From positions 2,766,001 to 2,830,000 of the forward strand of contig NZ_CP133160.1 in the NCBI RefSeq assembly GCF_030913365.1: DNA of 64,000 nucleotides, read 5' to 3'. The notes under the pieces were generated by a model. The model saw only the letters and a list, made by a program, of their open reading frames with translations. It made no database searches and was not told the DNA's origin. Source of the DNA: Stenotrophomonas sp. 24(2023) (GTDB lineage Bacteria; Pseudomonadota; Gammaproteobacteria; Xanthomonadales; Xanthomonadaceae). Position 1 is the stretch's first letter. The number at the start of each line of letters is the position of its first letter. Shown here piece by piece: positions 16,059 to 23,525 of the stretch. The translations under genes and the position numbers were made by a program.

Positions 16059-17555
16059 TCACCCGTTCGGCAGCACCACCCGCCTGCCATCCACGGTGGG
16101 GCGATTGACATAGAACAGGCCCGGCCCCGGCCGGTAGGGCAGTTCGCGGACACCCGCATCGGCGGCATAGGCCAGTGCCGTGTCACCCAGCGCATCGAAG
16201 TTCCAGTGTGCCGACTGCATCAGGTAACGGCGCCGCAGCAGCGCCTCCTGGGGGCTGGTGAGCGGCTGGCCGGCCAGCAGGCGGCGCGCGATCGGCTGCA
16301 GTGCGGCGGGCAGGGCCCATTCCGGAACCGCGGCCGCGTCGCCGGTCCAGTGCACGCCGGCGGCGGCCGCGCGTTGCTGCATCAACTGCAGTGCGATGAA
16401 CTGGTAGCGCCAGTCGATCTGGCGCTTCAGCACCACGGCGGCTGACACATGCAGCACCGGTGCCATCTGCACGCTGCGGCTGCCGGCCCTGCGCTGCTGC
16501 TGCCACTGGTGCCAGGCGTCCACCCACACTTCCTGCTCGCCCAATCCAAGCTGTTCGCGCCAGCGCAGCGCTTCGGCCTGCGCGCTGGCATAGGGGGCAC
16601 TGGCCTGCAGCAGCGACCAGGGGGGCACGCTGTAGTCGGCGATGCCCGGCGAGCGCAGCGCGGCGCGTACGGGTCGGGTGAGCAGCTTCGGGCCTTCCAC
16701 GGTCTGGTCATAGCCGCCACCGATGTTGGCGTGCACGCCGGGCAGGGCGATCTGCTCGTGTTCGGGGGCAACCGAGGTCAGGGCGAAATGCTCGCGGTGC
16801 TCATCGCGGGCGACCAGCTGCAGCACCTTGCCGGCCACGCCGCTGGGCAGGGCGATGCGCGGCTGCTCGTCCGCGCGCCCCCCGCTGACCGCCACCACGG
16901 TGTCGAACAGCCCGATGAAGCGCACCACCGGCGTGGCCGGTGCGAAGGCCGCATCCAGAGCCAGCCCGGCCCCGGCCAGCAGCGCCTTCCACTGCGCGCC
17001 CGTCCAGCCCTGCAGCTGGTGGGCGGCATCACGCGCGGCAGCACCGCCGCGGGAATAGCCGAACACATCCAGCTGGACCGCCTGCAGCGGCATCGGCCCG
17101 CGTGCGGCCAGGGCGCGCAGGGCCGCAGGCAGCAGCGCGTGCAGGCCGCGCTCGACCTTGGCCCGCACACCGGTGCTGCCTACACCGAAGGCCAGTCCGA
17201 TCAGGTCGTCATCGGCGCCATCGCGCGTGCCGACGCCTTCCACATAGATCGACAGGGACGGTGCACCGTTCCATCCGATCCGGCTGTCCGGATACAGCGA
17301 CTGCAGCCGTGCCAGGTTGGTCAGGCCGTTGTCACGGCTGCTGGTCAGGCGGCTCTGGTAGGTGGAGTCATCGTCCGCGCGCAGCATCGGCGGCCGTGGC
17401 CGGGGGGCATCGGCGGGGCCGGGCAATGCCAGGTTGTGTGCATTGTTGCGGGTGCCGTCGAAGAACAGGCCGATGCAAAGCGTACCGTCGGGCGTCCTTT
17501 CCCCGCCTGCTGCCTTCCCTGTGTCCGCTGCCGCCATGCTGTGCCCCCGGGTCAT
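16059..17555 (-). CDS. Tle1-like (DUF2235) phospholipase / alpha-beta hydrolase
   Basis: A 498-residue hydrolase of the DUF2235 family, which includes type VI secretion phospholipase effectors of the Tle1 group. Typical marks are GLFFDGTRNN near 29-38, the nucleophile elbow FGYSRGGAAAR with Ser168, FIGLFDTVVAVSG with a candidate acid residue, and PGVHANIGGGYDQ with the likely catalytic His. In relatives the last motif usually reads HSDxGGGY; here the Asp is Asn. No VgrG, PAAR, immunity or secretion gene is adjacent, and no XVIPCD-like tail is obvious. An alternative start six codons in (17537) has a better GGGGG ribosome-binding site. No signal peptide is visible. Confidence 0.8.
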   Translation of the reverse strand: MTRGHSMAAADTGKAAGGERTPDGTLCIGLFFDGTRNNAHNLALPGPADAPRPRPPMLRADDDSTYQSRLTSSRDNGLTNLARLQSLYPDSRIGWNGAPSLSIYVEGVGTRDGADDDLIGLAFGVGSTGVRAKVERGLHALLPAALRALAARGPMPLQAVQLDVFGYSRGGAAARDAAHQLQGWTGAQWKALLAGAGLALDAAFAPATPVVRFIGLFDTVVAVSGGRADEQPRIALPSGVAGKVLQLVARDEHREHFALTSVAPEHEQIALPGVHANIGGGYDQTVEGPKLLTRPVRAALRSPGIADYSVPPWSLLQASAPYASAQAEALRWREQLGLGEQEVWVDAWHQWQQQRRAGSRSVQMAPVLHVSAAVVLKRQIDWRYQFIALQLMQQRAAAAGVHWTGDAAAVPEWALPAALQPIARRLLAGQPLTSPQEALLRRRYLMQSAHWNFDALGDTALAYAADAGVRELPYRPGPGLFYVNRPTVDGRRVVLPNG

Positions 17556-17650
17556 CGCGCGCCTACGTTAGCGCGGAACGCGGCGTGGACGTGATGTCGA
17601 GCCTGTGTGCATGCCAGGTGAGGCCGACACCGGTAGTACACGTGAAGGTA

Positions 17651-17682
17651 AATGAGATCGATCACAGTTCCTGATTCTCATT
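17651..17682. promoter_or_regulatory. Inverted AATGAGA / TCTCATT upstream of the metalloprotease
   Basis: AATGAGA at 17651-17657 and TCTCATT at 17676-17682 face each other over 18 bases. The right part reads ATTCTCATT, a half of the AATGAGAATnATTCTCATT Fur-type site. The same two 7-mers recur upstream of the autotransporter at 57403-57422. Function is a guess. Confidence 0.3.
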
Positions 17683-17787
17683 CGTTTCCTCTATTGAATT
17701 CACAGCGTGGGTGCAGGCCATATGGCCGGGCCCGGCAGCGGGCAGTGTGCATCAACCGCGGTTCCCTCTTTCATGGAGCGATCAACG

Positions 17788-19032
17788 ATGTCCAGATTTA
17801 CGGGTTACAGCGTGTGTGGGGTGCTGTTGGGAATGTCCCTGGCGAGCGTGGCCGGTGCCGCGCCGCTGTTCGAACCGGTGACCGTGGTCAGCCGTGCGGC
17901 GGCGGTCAGCGAGCCTGCGCTGACGCGGCTGCTGTCAACGCCTTCCAGTGCGACCGTGCAGGAGGTGCGCGTGGATGCGGCGGCAGTGGCGCAGCCGCGC
18001 CTGGAGTTCGAACTGCTCGGCACTCCGGTACAGGCGCTGCGCACGCGCAGCGAAGCACTGCCCGACGGTGGCAGCATCTGGTACGGCCAGCTGCGTGGCG
18101 GGGCCGATGCGCGGCTGGACCGGCCCGGTGCCAATGATCCGGGCAATTCGGTCATCCTGGTCCGCGCCGGCGATACCCTCACCGGTTCCATCCGCAAGGA
18201 CGGCAAGCTGTACCGGCTTCGCCCGCTGGGCGACCGCCATGTACTGGTGGAAGTGGACGAGTCGCGCATGCCCGCCGACCATCCGGCCGACTACAACCAG
18301 CTGCCGCGCATCGACATGCCGGCCAGCGACGCCATCGGCATTGCGCAGGCATCGTCGGGGACCCCGGCGACCATCCGCGTGCTGGTGGTGGCCACCAATG
18401 CCGCCGTGGCCGCCTATGGCGGCAACATGCAGTCGCTGGTGCAGCTGGCGGTGGCTGAGTCCAACCAGGGCTACACCAACAGCAACGTGGGCCTGACCCT
18501 GCAACTGGCCGGCTATGAAACCACCAGCTATACCGAGTCGGGCAATTTCACCACCGACCTGACCCGGTTCCGCAACACCAGCGATGGCTTCATGGACAGC
18601 ATCCACACCAGCCGCAACACCACGGCGGCCGACGTGGGCGTGCTGCTGATCAACAATTCCAGCTACTGCGGCCTGGCCTCGGGCATCGGTTCCACCGCGG
18701 CGACGGCCTTCGCGGCCGTGTACTGGGACTGCGCGACCGGCTACTACTCCTTCGCCCATGAGATCGGCCACCTGCAGAGCGCGCGGCACGATATCGCCAC
18801 CGACTCGAGCACCTCGCCGTATCCCTATGGCCATGGCTACCGCTACGAGCCAGCCACCGGTACCGGCTGGCGCACCATCATGGCCTACAACTGCACCCGC
18901 AGCTGCCCGCGGTTGAACTACTGGTCCAACCCCAACATCAGCTACAACGGCATCCCGATGGGCAACGCCAGCACGGCCGACAACCAGCGCGTGCTGGTCA
19001 ACACCAAGCACACGATCGCCGCGTTCCGTTGA
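17788..19032 (+). CDS. Secreted metzincin metalloprotease (M12/M72, peptidyl-Asp metallopeptidase-like)
   Basis: A 414-residue exported zinc protease. Residues 1-25 form a signal peptide (ending SVAGA), followed by a propeptide of roughly 180 residues. The extended zinc site HEIGHLQSARH spans 324-334, with ligands His324, His328 and His334 and catalytic Glu325. TIMAYNC at 363-369 is the Met-turn, 31 residues after the third His. The combination HEIGHLQSARHD fits peptidyl-Asp metallopeptidases (M72) and related reprolysin-like enzymes. Paired cysteines (SSYCGLAS, YWDCATG, NCTRSC) suggest disulfides. The ATG at 17788 has GGAG upstream. It probably acts outside the cell on host or nutrient proteins. 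Confidence 0.87.
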   Translation: MSRFTGYSVCGVLLGMSLASVAGAAPLFEPVTVVSRAAAVSEPALTRLLSTPSSATVQEVRVDAAAVAQPRLEFELLGTPVQALRTRSEALPDGGSIWYGQLRGGADARLDRPGANDPGNSVILVRAGDTLTGSIRKDGKLYRLRPLGDRHVLVEVDESRMPADHPADYNQLPRIDMPASDAIGIAQASSGTPATIRVLVVATNAAVAAYGGNMQSLVQLAVAESNQGYTNSNVGLTLQLAGYETTSYTESGNFTTDLTRFRNTSDGFMDSIHTSRNTTAADVGVLLINNSSYCGLASGIGSTAATAFAAVYWDCATGYYSFAHEIGHLQSARHDIATDSSTSPYPYGHGYRYEPATGTGWRTIMAYNCTRSCPRLNYWSNPNISYNGIPMGNASTADNQRVLVNTKHTIAAFR

Positions 19033-19045
19033 TCGCAGGACTGTT

Positions 19046-19071
19046 CCATGGCCGCCGCCAGGCGGCCATGG
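19046..19071. terminator. Hairpin between convergent metalloprotease and lpxH
   Basis: CCATGGCCGCC, loop GCCA, GGCGGCCATGG: a perfect 11-bp stem midway between two converging genes. No T-run follows, so termination is only probable. Confidence 0.5.
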
Positions 19072-19093
19072 GGCAGGTTGCGTTACGCAGAAT

Positions 19094-19840
19094 TCACCCC
19101 TGCGGCAGGCTGTCCAGCGACCAGCCCTGCGCGGTGACGCGCAGTACCGAGCCCTGCTCGTACCAGTCGCCCAGCACGATGCGGGTACAGGGGCGGCCAC
19201 CGGCCTGCAGGCTGTGGATGGCCGGGCGGTGGGTGTGGCCGTGGATCATGGTGTCCACGCCGTGGCGCACGAAGGTCGCTTCGACGTCGGCCGGGGCCAC
19301 GTCGGTGACGGTTTCGAACTGGGCGCGATCGCCCTGCTTCATTTCCGACTGGCGCGACTGGCTGGCTTCGCGTGCCTTCTGTGCGAAGGCGATGCGTGCA
19401 GCCAGCGGCTGCGACAGGAACTGCGCCTGGAACGCCGGATCGCGGGTCTGGGCGCGGAACTGCTGGTAAGGGATGTCATCGGTGCACAACAGGTCGCCGT
19501 GCTGCAGCAGCACCGGCGTGCCATACAGGTCGATCACGCTGGGGTCGGGCAGGATGCGCATGCCGGCGCGGCGCGCATAGTCCTCGCCCAGCAGGAAGTC
19601 GCGGTTGCCGCGGATGAAGTACACGGGCACACCGCCATCGCTGACGGCCTTGAGGGCCTCGGCCACCGCATCGGCGGCGGCTGACGGCGTGTCGTCGCCG
19701 ATCCAGGCTTCGAACAGATCGCCCAGGATGTACAGCGCATCGGCCGACGGCGCCTCGCGGCGCAGGAAGTCGATGAACAGGTCTGTGATGGCCGGACGGC
19801 TGGGGTCCAGGTGCAGGTCGGAAATGAACAGCGTGGTCAT
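19094..19840 (-). CDS. lpxH: UDP-2,3-diacylglucosamine diphosphatase
   Basis: A 248-residue calcineurin-like phosphoesterase of lipid A synthesis. It hydrolyses UDP-2,3-diacylglucosamine to lipid X and UMP at the inner face of the membrane. The metal-binding motifs are all present: [11 protein letters not shown] at the N-terminus, [13 protein letters not shown] at about 38-50, [11 protein letters not shown] at about 74-84, [12 protein letters not shown] and [12 protein letters not shown] near 195-206. The size matches E. coli LpxH (240 aa). It is followed on the same strand, upstream, by PAP2 and glycosyltransferase genes, so envelope-lipid functions cluster here. Confidence 0.96.
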   Translation of the reverse strand: MTTLFISDLHLDPSRPAITDLFIDFLRREAPSADALYILGDLFEAWIGDDTPSAAADAVAEALKAVSDGGVPVYFIRGNRDFLLGEDYARRAGMRILPDPSVIDLYGTPVLLQHGDLLCTDDIPYQQFRAQTRDPAFQAQFLSQPLAARIAFAQKAREASQSRQSEMKQGDRAQFETVTDVAPADVEATFVRHGVDTMIHGHTHRPAIHSLQAGGRPCTRIVLGDWYEQGSVLRVTAQGWSLDSLPQG

Positions 19841-19937
19841 GCTGGCATTCTAGGGCATCGCTCCACCGGGTGAGGGTGACGGGGCGGTCGGGCCCGGTGT
19901 CCGGCAGCGCCAGGTCATGCCCGGCGGCGCAGGCGCA

Positions 19938-20477
19938 TCAGACCGGCAGCGGCAGCCAGGCCAGGCTGGCCGATGCCAGCAGCACGGCGATGCCGGTAGC
20001 GGCCAGCACGTCGCTGGGGTAGTGCAGGCCCAGTACCACGCGCGAGGCGGCCACGCCCAGGGTGAAGGGCACCAGCAGCGGCGCCAGCAACGGGTAGTAG
20101 GCCAGCGCGACAATGGTGAAGGACACCGCATGCAGGGTGTGCCCGGAGGGGAAGCTGAACTCGTCCAGCGGGGCCACCCAGGCGCGGATGCGCAGGTCGG
20201 CCTTGTAGGGGCGGGGGCGCCGGGTCCAGCGCTTGAGCCCCTTGTACAGCAGCAGTGCGGCCAGCCCGGTGGCGGCCATGTGCAGCGACGCCCGCAGGCC
20301 ATCGAAGCCATCGGCCAGCACCAGCGCGCCCATCAGGGCATACCAGAACACGCCATCGCCCAGCCGGCTGATGATGGAAAACCCGCGTCGGATGGGACGC
20401 CGCCGGCAGTAGTGGTTGGCGCGGCGGCACAGGCGTGCTTCACGCCCGGCCAGCAGTTCAAGCGGCGTGGTGCGCAT
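19938..20477 (-). CDS. PAP2-family membrane phosphatase
   Basis: A 179-residue integral membrane phosphatase. It contains the three PAP2 motifs: KGLKRWTRRPRPY, then EFSFPSGHTLHAVSF with the catalytic-site PSGH, then ASRVVLGLHYPSDVLAA. Several hydrophobic helices alternate with these. Such enzymes dephosphorylate lipid phosphates such as undecaprenyl pyrophosphate or phosphatidic acid; which one cannot be told. I chose the ATG at 20475-20477 because GGAGG lies seven bases before it; another ATG 14 codons upstream gives a less likely N-terminus. The start overlaps the end of the glycosyltransferase gene by 20 bases, so the pair is translationally linked. Confidence 0.88.
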   Translation of the reverse strand: MRTTPLELLAGREARLCRRANHYCRRRPIRRGFSIISRLGDGVFWYALMGALVLADGFDGLRASLHMAATGLAALLLYKGLKRWTRRPRPYKADLRIRAWVAPLDEFSFPSGHTLHAVSFTIVALAYYPLLAPLLVPFTLGVAASRVVLGLHYPSDVLAATGIAVLLASASLAWLPLPV

Positions 20478-21603
20478 GTCCGGTCCTCCGTGCCAGGGCC
20501 AGTTCGGCCAGCAATGCATCGAATTCGGCCACCACCTGCTGTGGGTGCAGGCGTTTCATCGCCGTTGCCGCGCTGCCTGCCAGACGGCGGCGCAGGTCGT
20601 CATCGGTGGCCAGCTGCACCGCCGCTTCGACGAACTGTTCGTCGGTCTCCACGGCCATGCCGTTGTCGCCGCTGCGCAGGTATTCGCGGGCGGCACCATA
20701 GTCGAAGGCGATCGTGGCCACACCGCTGGCCATGCTTTCCAGCGTCACGTTGCCGAAGGTTTCGCTGCGGCTGGAGAACAGGAACAGGTCGCCGCTGGCG
20801 AAATGGCGGGCCAGTGCATCGCCGCGCTGGATGCCACAGAAAATGAAGTCAGGATTGTCGTGGGCCAGCTTCTCGCGCGCCGGGCCATCGCCGACGAACA
20901 CGAAGCGCGCCTTCGGCCGCAGCTGCTGCAGCCGCCGGAAGGCCTTCACGGCCAGACCCAGGTTCTTTTCGGCCGCGATCCGGCCGACGTAGATCGCTGC
21001 CAGACCGTTGCCGTCGATACCCCATTCTTCCCGCAGCACGGGGTCGCGACGGCTGGGCTCGAACTGCTGGCTGTCCACGGCGCGGGCCAGCAGGCGCACG
21101 CGCTCGAACCCCTGCTGGGTCAAAAACTGCTGCAGTTCGCGGGTGGGCACCAGGGTCGCATCGGCCTGGTTGTGGAAGCGGCGCATCCAGCGCATGGCCG
21201 CAGCCTGCAGCCAGGCCACGCCGTAGTCGGGCAGGTACTCGTCAAAGCGGGTGTGGAAGCCGGTGGCCACCGGGATGCCCAGCCGGCGCGCGGTACGCAG
21301 CGCCGACCAGCCCAGCGGGCCTTCGGTGGCGATGTACAGCGCATCCGGGCGCTGCTGCTGCCAGTGCCGGCCCAGGCGGATCGGTGCGGGCAGGCCGAAG
21401 CGCAGGCCGGGGTAGCGGGGCAGGGCCGCACCGGGCACCAGCAGCGTACCGGGCACGCCCTCCAGCGCTTCGCCGGCCTGGCGTGGGCGTACCAGGTCCA
21501 CGTCATGGCCGGCCGCACGCAGGCCCTGTTCCAGGCCCTGCACGGTCAGGGCCACGCCGTTCACTTCCGGCGGGTAGGTCTCGGTGACGATGGCGTAGCG
21601 CAT
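20458..21603 (-). CDS. Glycosyltransferase family 4 (GT1-superfamily fold)
   Basis: A 381-residue retaining glycosyltransferase. The N-terminal half starts MRYAIVTETYPPEVNGVALT, a hallmark of GT4 enzymes close to GDP-mannose-dependent lipid mannosyltransferases and sulfoquinovosyl/digalactosyl synthases. FHTRFDEYLPDYG follows. The C-terminal nucleotide-sugar domain has AIYVGRIAAEKNLGLAVKAF, VFVGDGPAREKL and SRSETFGNVTLESMASG, where the E-x7-E donor-binding pattern lies. The gene overlaps a PAP2 phosphatase, so a glycolipid or lipid-linked sugar is the likely product. The exact acceptor and donor are unknown. Confidence 0.88.
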   Translation of the reverse strand: MRYAIVTETYPPEVNGVALTVQGLEQGLRAAGHDVDLVRPRQAGEALEGVPGTLLVPGAALPRYPGLRFGLPAPIRLGRHWQQQRPDALYIATEGPLGWSALRTARRLGIPVATGFHTRFDEYLPDYGVAWLQAAAMRWMRRFHNQADATLVPTRELQQFLTQQGFERVRLLARAVDSQQFEPSRRDPVLREEWGIDGNGLAAIYVGRIAAEKNLGLAVKAFRRLQQLRPKARFVFVGDGPAREKLAHDNPDFIFCGIQRGDALARHFASGDLFLFSSRSETFGNVTLESMASGVATIAFDYGAAREYLRSGDNGMAVETDEQFVEAAVQLATDDDLRRRLAGSAATAMKRLHPQQVVAEFDALLAELALARRTGHAHHAA

Positions 21604-21723
21604 GGCGGGCCTCCGGTTTTACGGCATGCTCGGGCCCCGCGATGTAGTGGTTATGACCGGTTTGTGGCGGCGGGATGACGCCGCCTGCGCCGGCCGGCGG
21701 CCCCTGCGCGGGGCACGCCCGGG

Positions 21724-23247
21724 TCAGGCCACGAAGGGCCGGAACTGGATGCCCAGCCCGGCCATGCCTTCGGTCTCGCCGATCAGGTCCGCACGCAGCA
21801 GCGGCCGTGCGTCGATGAAGGCCTGCGGCACGATCAATGACAGGCGCGTGTCATCGGCGGTCAGTTCCAGTGCCGGCAGCGGCGCATCTTCATGCGCGCG
21901 GTTGAGCAGCACCGCCAGGCGCAGCAGGGTGGCCAGCCGCCGGGCCGGCAGCAGCAGGCGTTCGGGAAGGGCGTCGAAGGCCGTCTTGGGCACATTGCGG
22001 CGGTGGGTACGCACCAGCGCCGCCAGCATCTGCTGCTCCTGCCGCGAGAAACCGGCGATGTCCGAATTTTCCAGCACATAGCTGCCGTGCACGTGGTAGC
22101 CGCTGTGGGCGATCATCAGCCCCAGTTCGTGCAGGCGCGCGGCCCAGCCCAGCATGCGGGTATCGTCGGCATCCAGCTGCCACGCCTCCTGGACCTGTTC
22201 CAGCAGCAGCAGCGCAGTGTCGTGCACCCGCGCGGACTGCACCAGGTCGATACCGTAGCGCTGGCACAGGGCCGCCACCGATTCATCACGCAGGTCGTTC
22301 TCGGCGGCGCGGCCGAGGATGTCGTACAGGATGCCTTCGCGCATGGCGGCCTTGCTGACCAGCAGTTTTTCCAGGCCCAGGGCCTGGAACGCGGCTTCCA
22401 GCACCAGGATGCCGCCGGCGATGATCGGCCGCCGTTCGCTGGACAGGCCGGGCAGCACGATATCGTCGATCTTCTTGGCCTTGAGCAGTTCATCGCGCAG
22501 GACCGGCAGGGCCTGCGCGGTGATCGCGCCCTTGCTCAGCTTCATGGTCGCGCAGATTTCGCTGATGGCCTTGTGCGTGCCTGACGATCCCAGCGCTTCC
22601 TGCCAGCCCAGGGCGCGGTACTTGTTGGCGAAGGGCTGGAACTCGCGGCCGATCTCGGCCAGCGCATCCTTCCAGCGCTTGCGGCTGAGCTTGCCGCCGG
22701 GGAAGAAGCGGCGCGTGCTGGCGATGCAGCCGGCCTGCAGGCTTTCCCGTTCCAGGGTCTGCATGCCCATGCCGATGATGAATTCGGTGGAGCCGCCGCC
22801 GATGTCGATCACCAGCCGCCGCTGCCCGGGCTTGGGGGGCTGTGCATGGGCCACGCCCAGGTAGATCAGGCGCGCCTCTTCACGGCCGCTGACCACTTCG
22901 ATGGCATGGCCCAGCGCGGTTTCCGCGGGCACCAGGAACGACTGCGGCGAGCGCAGCTGGCGCACGGTGTTGGTGGCCAGGGCGCGTACCCGGTAGCCGG
23001 GAATGCCGCGCAGGCGCTGGCCGAAGCGGGCCAGGCATTCCAGCGCGCGCTGCCGTGCGGCAGCCGACAGCCCACCCTTGCCGTCCAGTCCATCGGCCAT
23101 GCGCACGGTTTCCCGCAGGCGGTCCACCACCCGCAACTGGCCCAGGGTGTAGCGGGCGATGACCATGTGGAAGCTGTTGGAGCCAAGATCGATGGCGGCC
23201 AGCAGGTCGCCATCCTGCAATGCGGGCGGTGTGGTGGTGTGCGGCAT
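21724..23247 (-). CDS. ppx: Exopolyphosphatase (Ppx/GppA family)
   Basis: A 507-residue ASKHA-fold phosphatase that removes terminal phosphates from polyphosphate. AAIDLGSNSFHMVIARY near residues 17-31 and LVIDIGGGSTEFIIG near 143-157 are the two phosphate loops. GREEARLIYLGVA precedes the second loop, and a C-terminal HD-like helical part contains HELGLMIAHSGYHVHG. Length fits Ppx better than GppA. It lies downstream of ppk1 on the same strand but separated by 278 bases that carry three SMAG-type palindromes, so it may have its own promoter or be partly uncoupled from ppk1. Confidence 0.94.
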   Translation of the reverse strand: MPHTTTPPALQDGDLLAAIDLGSNSFHMVIARYTLGQLRVVDRLRETVRMADGLDGKGGLSAAARQRALECLARFGQRLRGIPGYRVRALATNTVRQLRSPQSFLVPAETALGHAIEVVSGREEARLIYLGVAHAQPPKPGQRRLVIDIGGGSTEFIIGMGMQTLERESLQAGCIASTRRFFPGGKLSRKRWKDALAEIGREFQPFANKYRALGWQEALGSSGTHKAISEICATMKLSKGAITAQALPVLRDELLKAKKIDDIVLPGLSSERRPIIAGGILVLEAAFQALGLEKLLVSKAAMREGILYDILGRAAENDLRDESVAALCQRYGIDLVQSARVHDTALLLLEQVQEAWQLDADDTRMLGWAARLHELGLMIAHSGYHVHGSYVLENSDIAGFSRQEQQMLAALVRTHRRNVPKTAFDALPERLLLPARRLATLLRLAVLLNRAHEDAPLPALELTADDTRLSLIVPQAFIDARPLLRADLIGETEGMAGLGIQFRPFVA

Positions 23248-23439
23248 GGGCGAATGTTAGCCGAAGGCCGGGTCGCGGCGTCACCGCGCGGCCTTCACAT
23301 CAGGGAAGAGGGGAGTGCGGCAGGGCTGCGCCCTGCACCTGCCGAAGCAACGGCAACGGCAAAAGCGGGCTACCCGTGGGATGGCGGGGTGGGTCCGGCG
23401 TACCCACCCCGCCTTCGACAGGCTCACGCGGCTGTTCTG

Positions 23440-23463
23440 GTAGGTGTCGGCCTTGGTCGACAC
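23440..23463 (+). repeat. SMAG-type palindrome, GTGTCGGCC variant
   Basis: GTAG followed by arms GTGTCGGCC / GGTCGACAC. Same tag as the ATCCACGC elements but a different stem. First of three in the ppk1-ppx gap. Confidence 0.7.
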
Positions 23464-23464
23464 G

Positions 23465-23487
23465 GTAGATCCACGCCATGCGTGGAT
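23465..23487 (+). repeat. SMAG palindrome
   Basis: GTAG then ATCCACGC-CAT-GCGTGGAT, identical to the copies at 48289 and 52249. It starts one base after the previous element ends. Confidence 0.85.
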
Positions 23488-23497
23488 GAATCCCAAC

Positions 23498-23521
23498 GTG
23501 CCGACCAAGATCGGCCCCTAC
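23498..23521 (-). repeat. SMAG-type palindrome, inverted
   Basis: GTGCCGACC-AAG-ATCGGCCC followed by CTAC, so its GTAG tag is on the minus strand. It is the opposite-facing partner of the element at 23440 and lies directly beside the ppk1 stop. Confidence 0.65.
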
Positions 23522-23525
23522 CGGG

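Noticed and set aside
17648..17665. CRP/Clp-type site TGAGATCGATCACA upstream of the metalloprotease
   Set aside because: The half-sites are separated by four bases instead of six, so it does not fit the TGTGA-N6-TCACA consensus.
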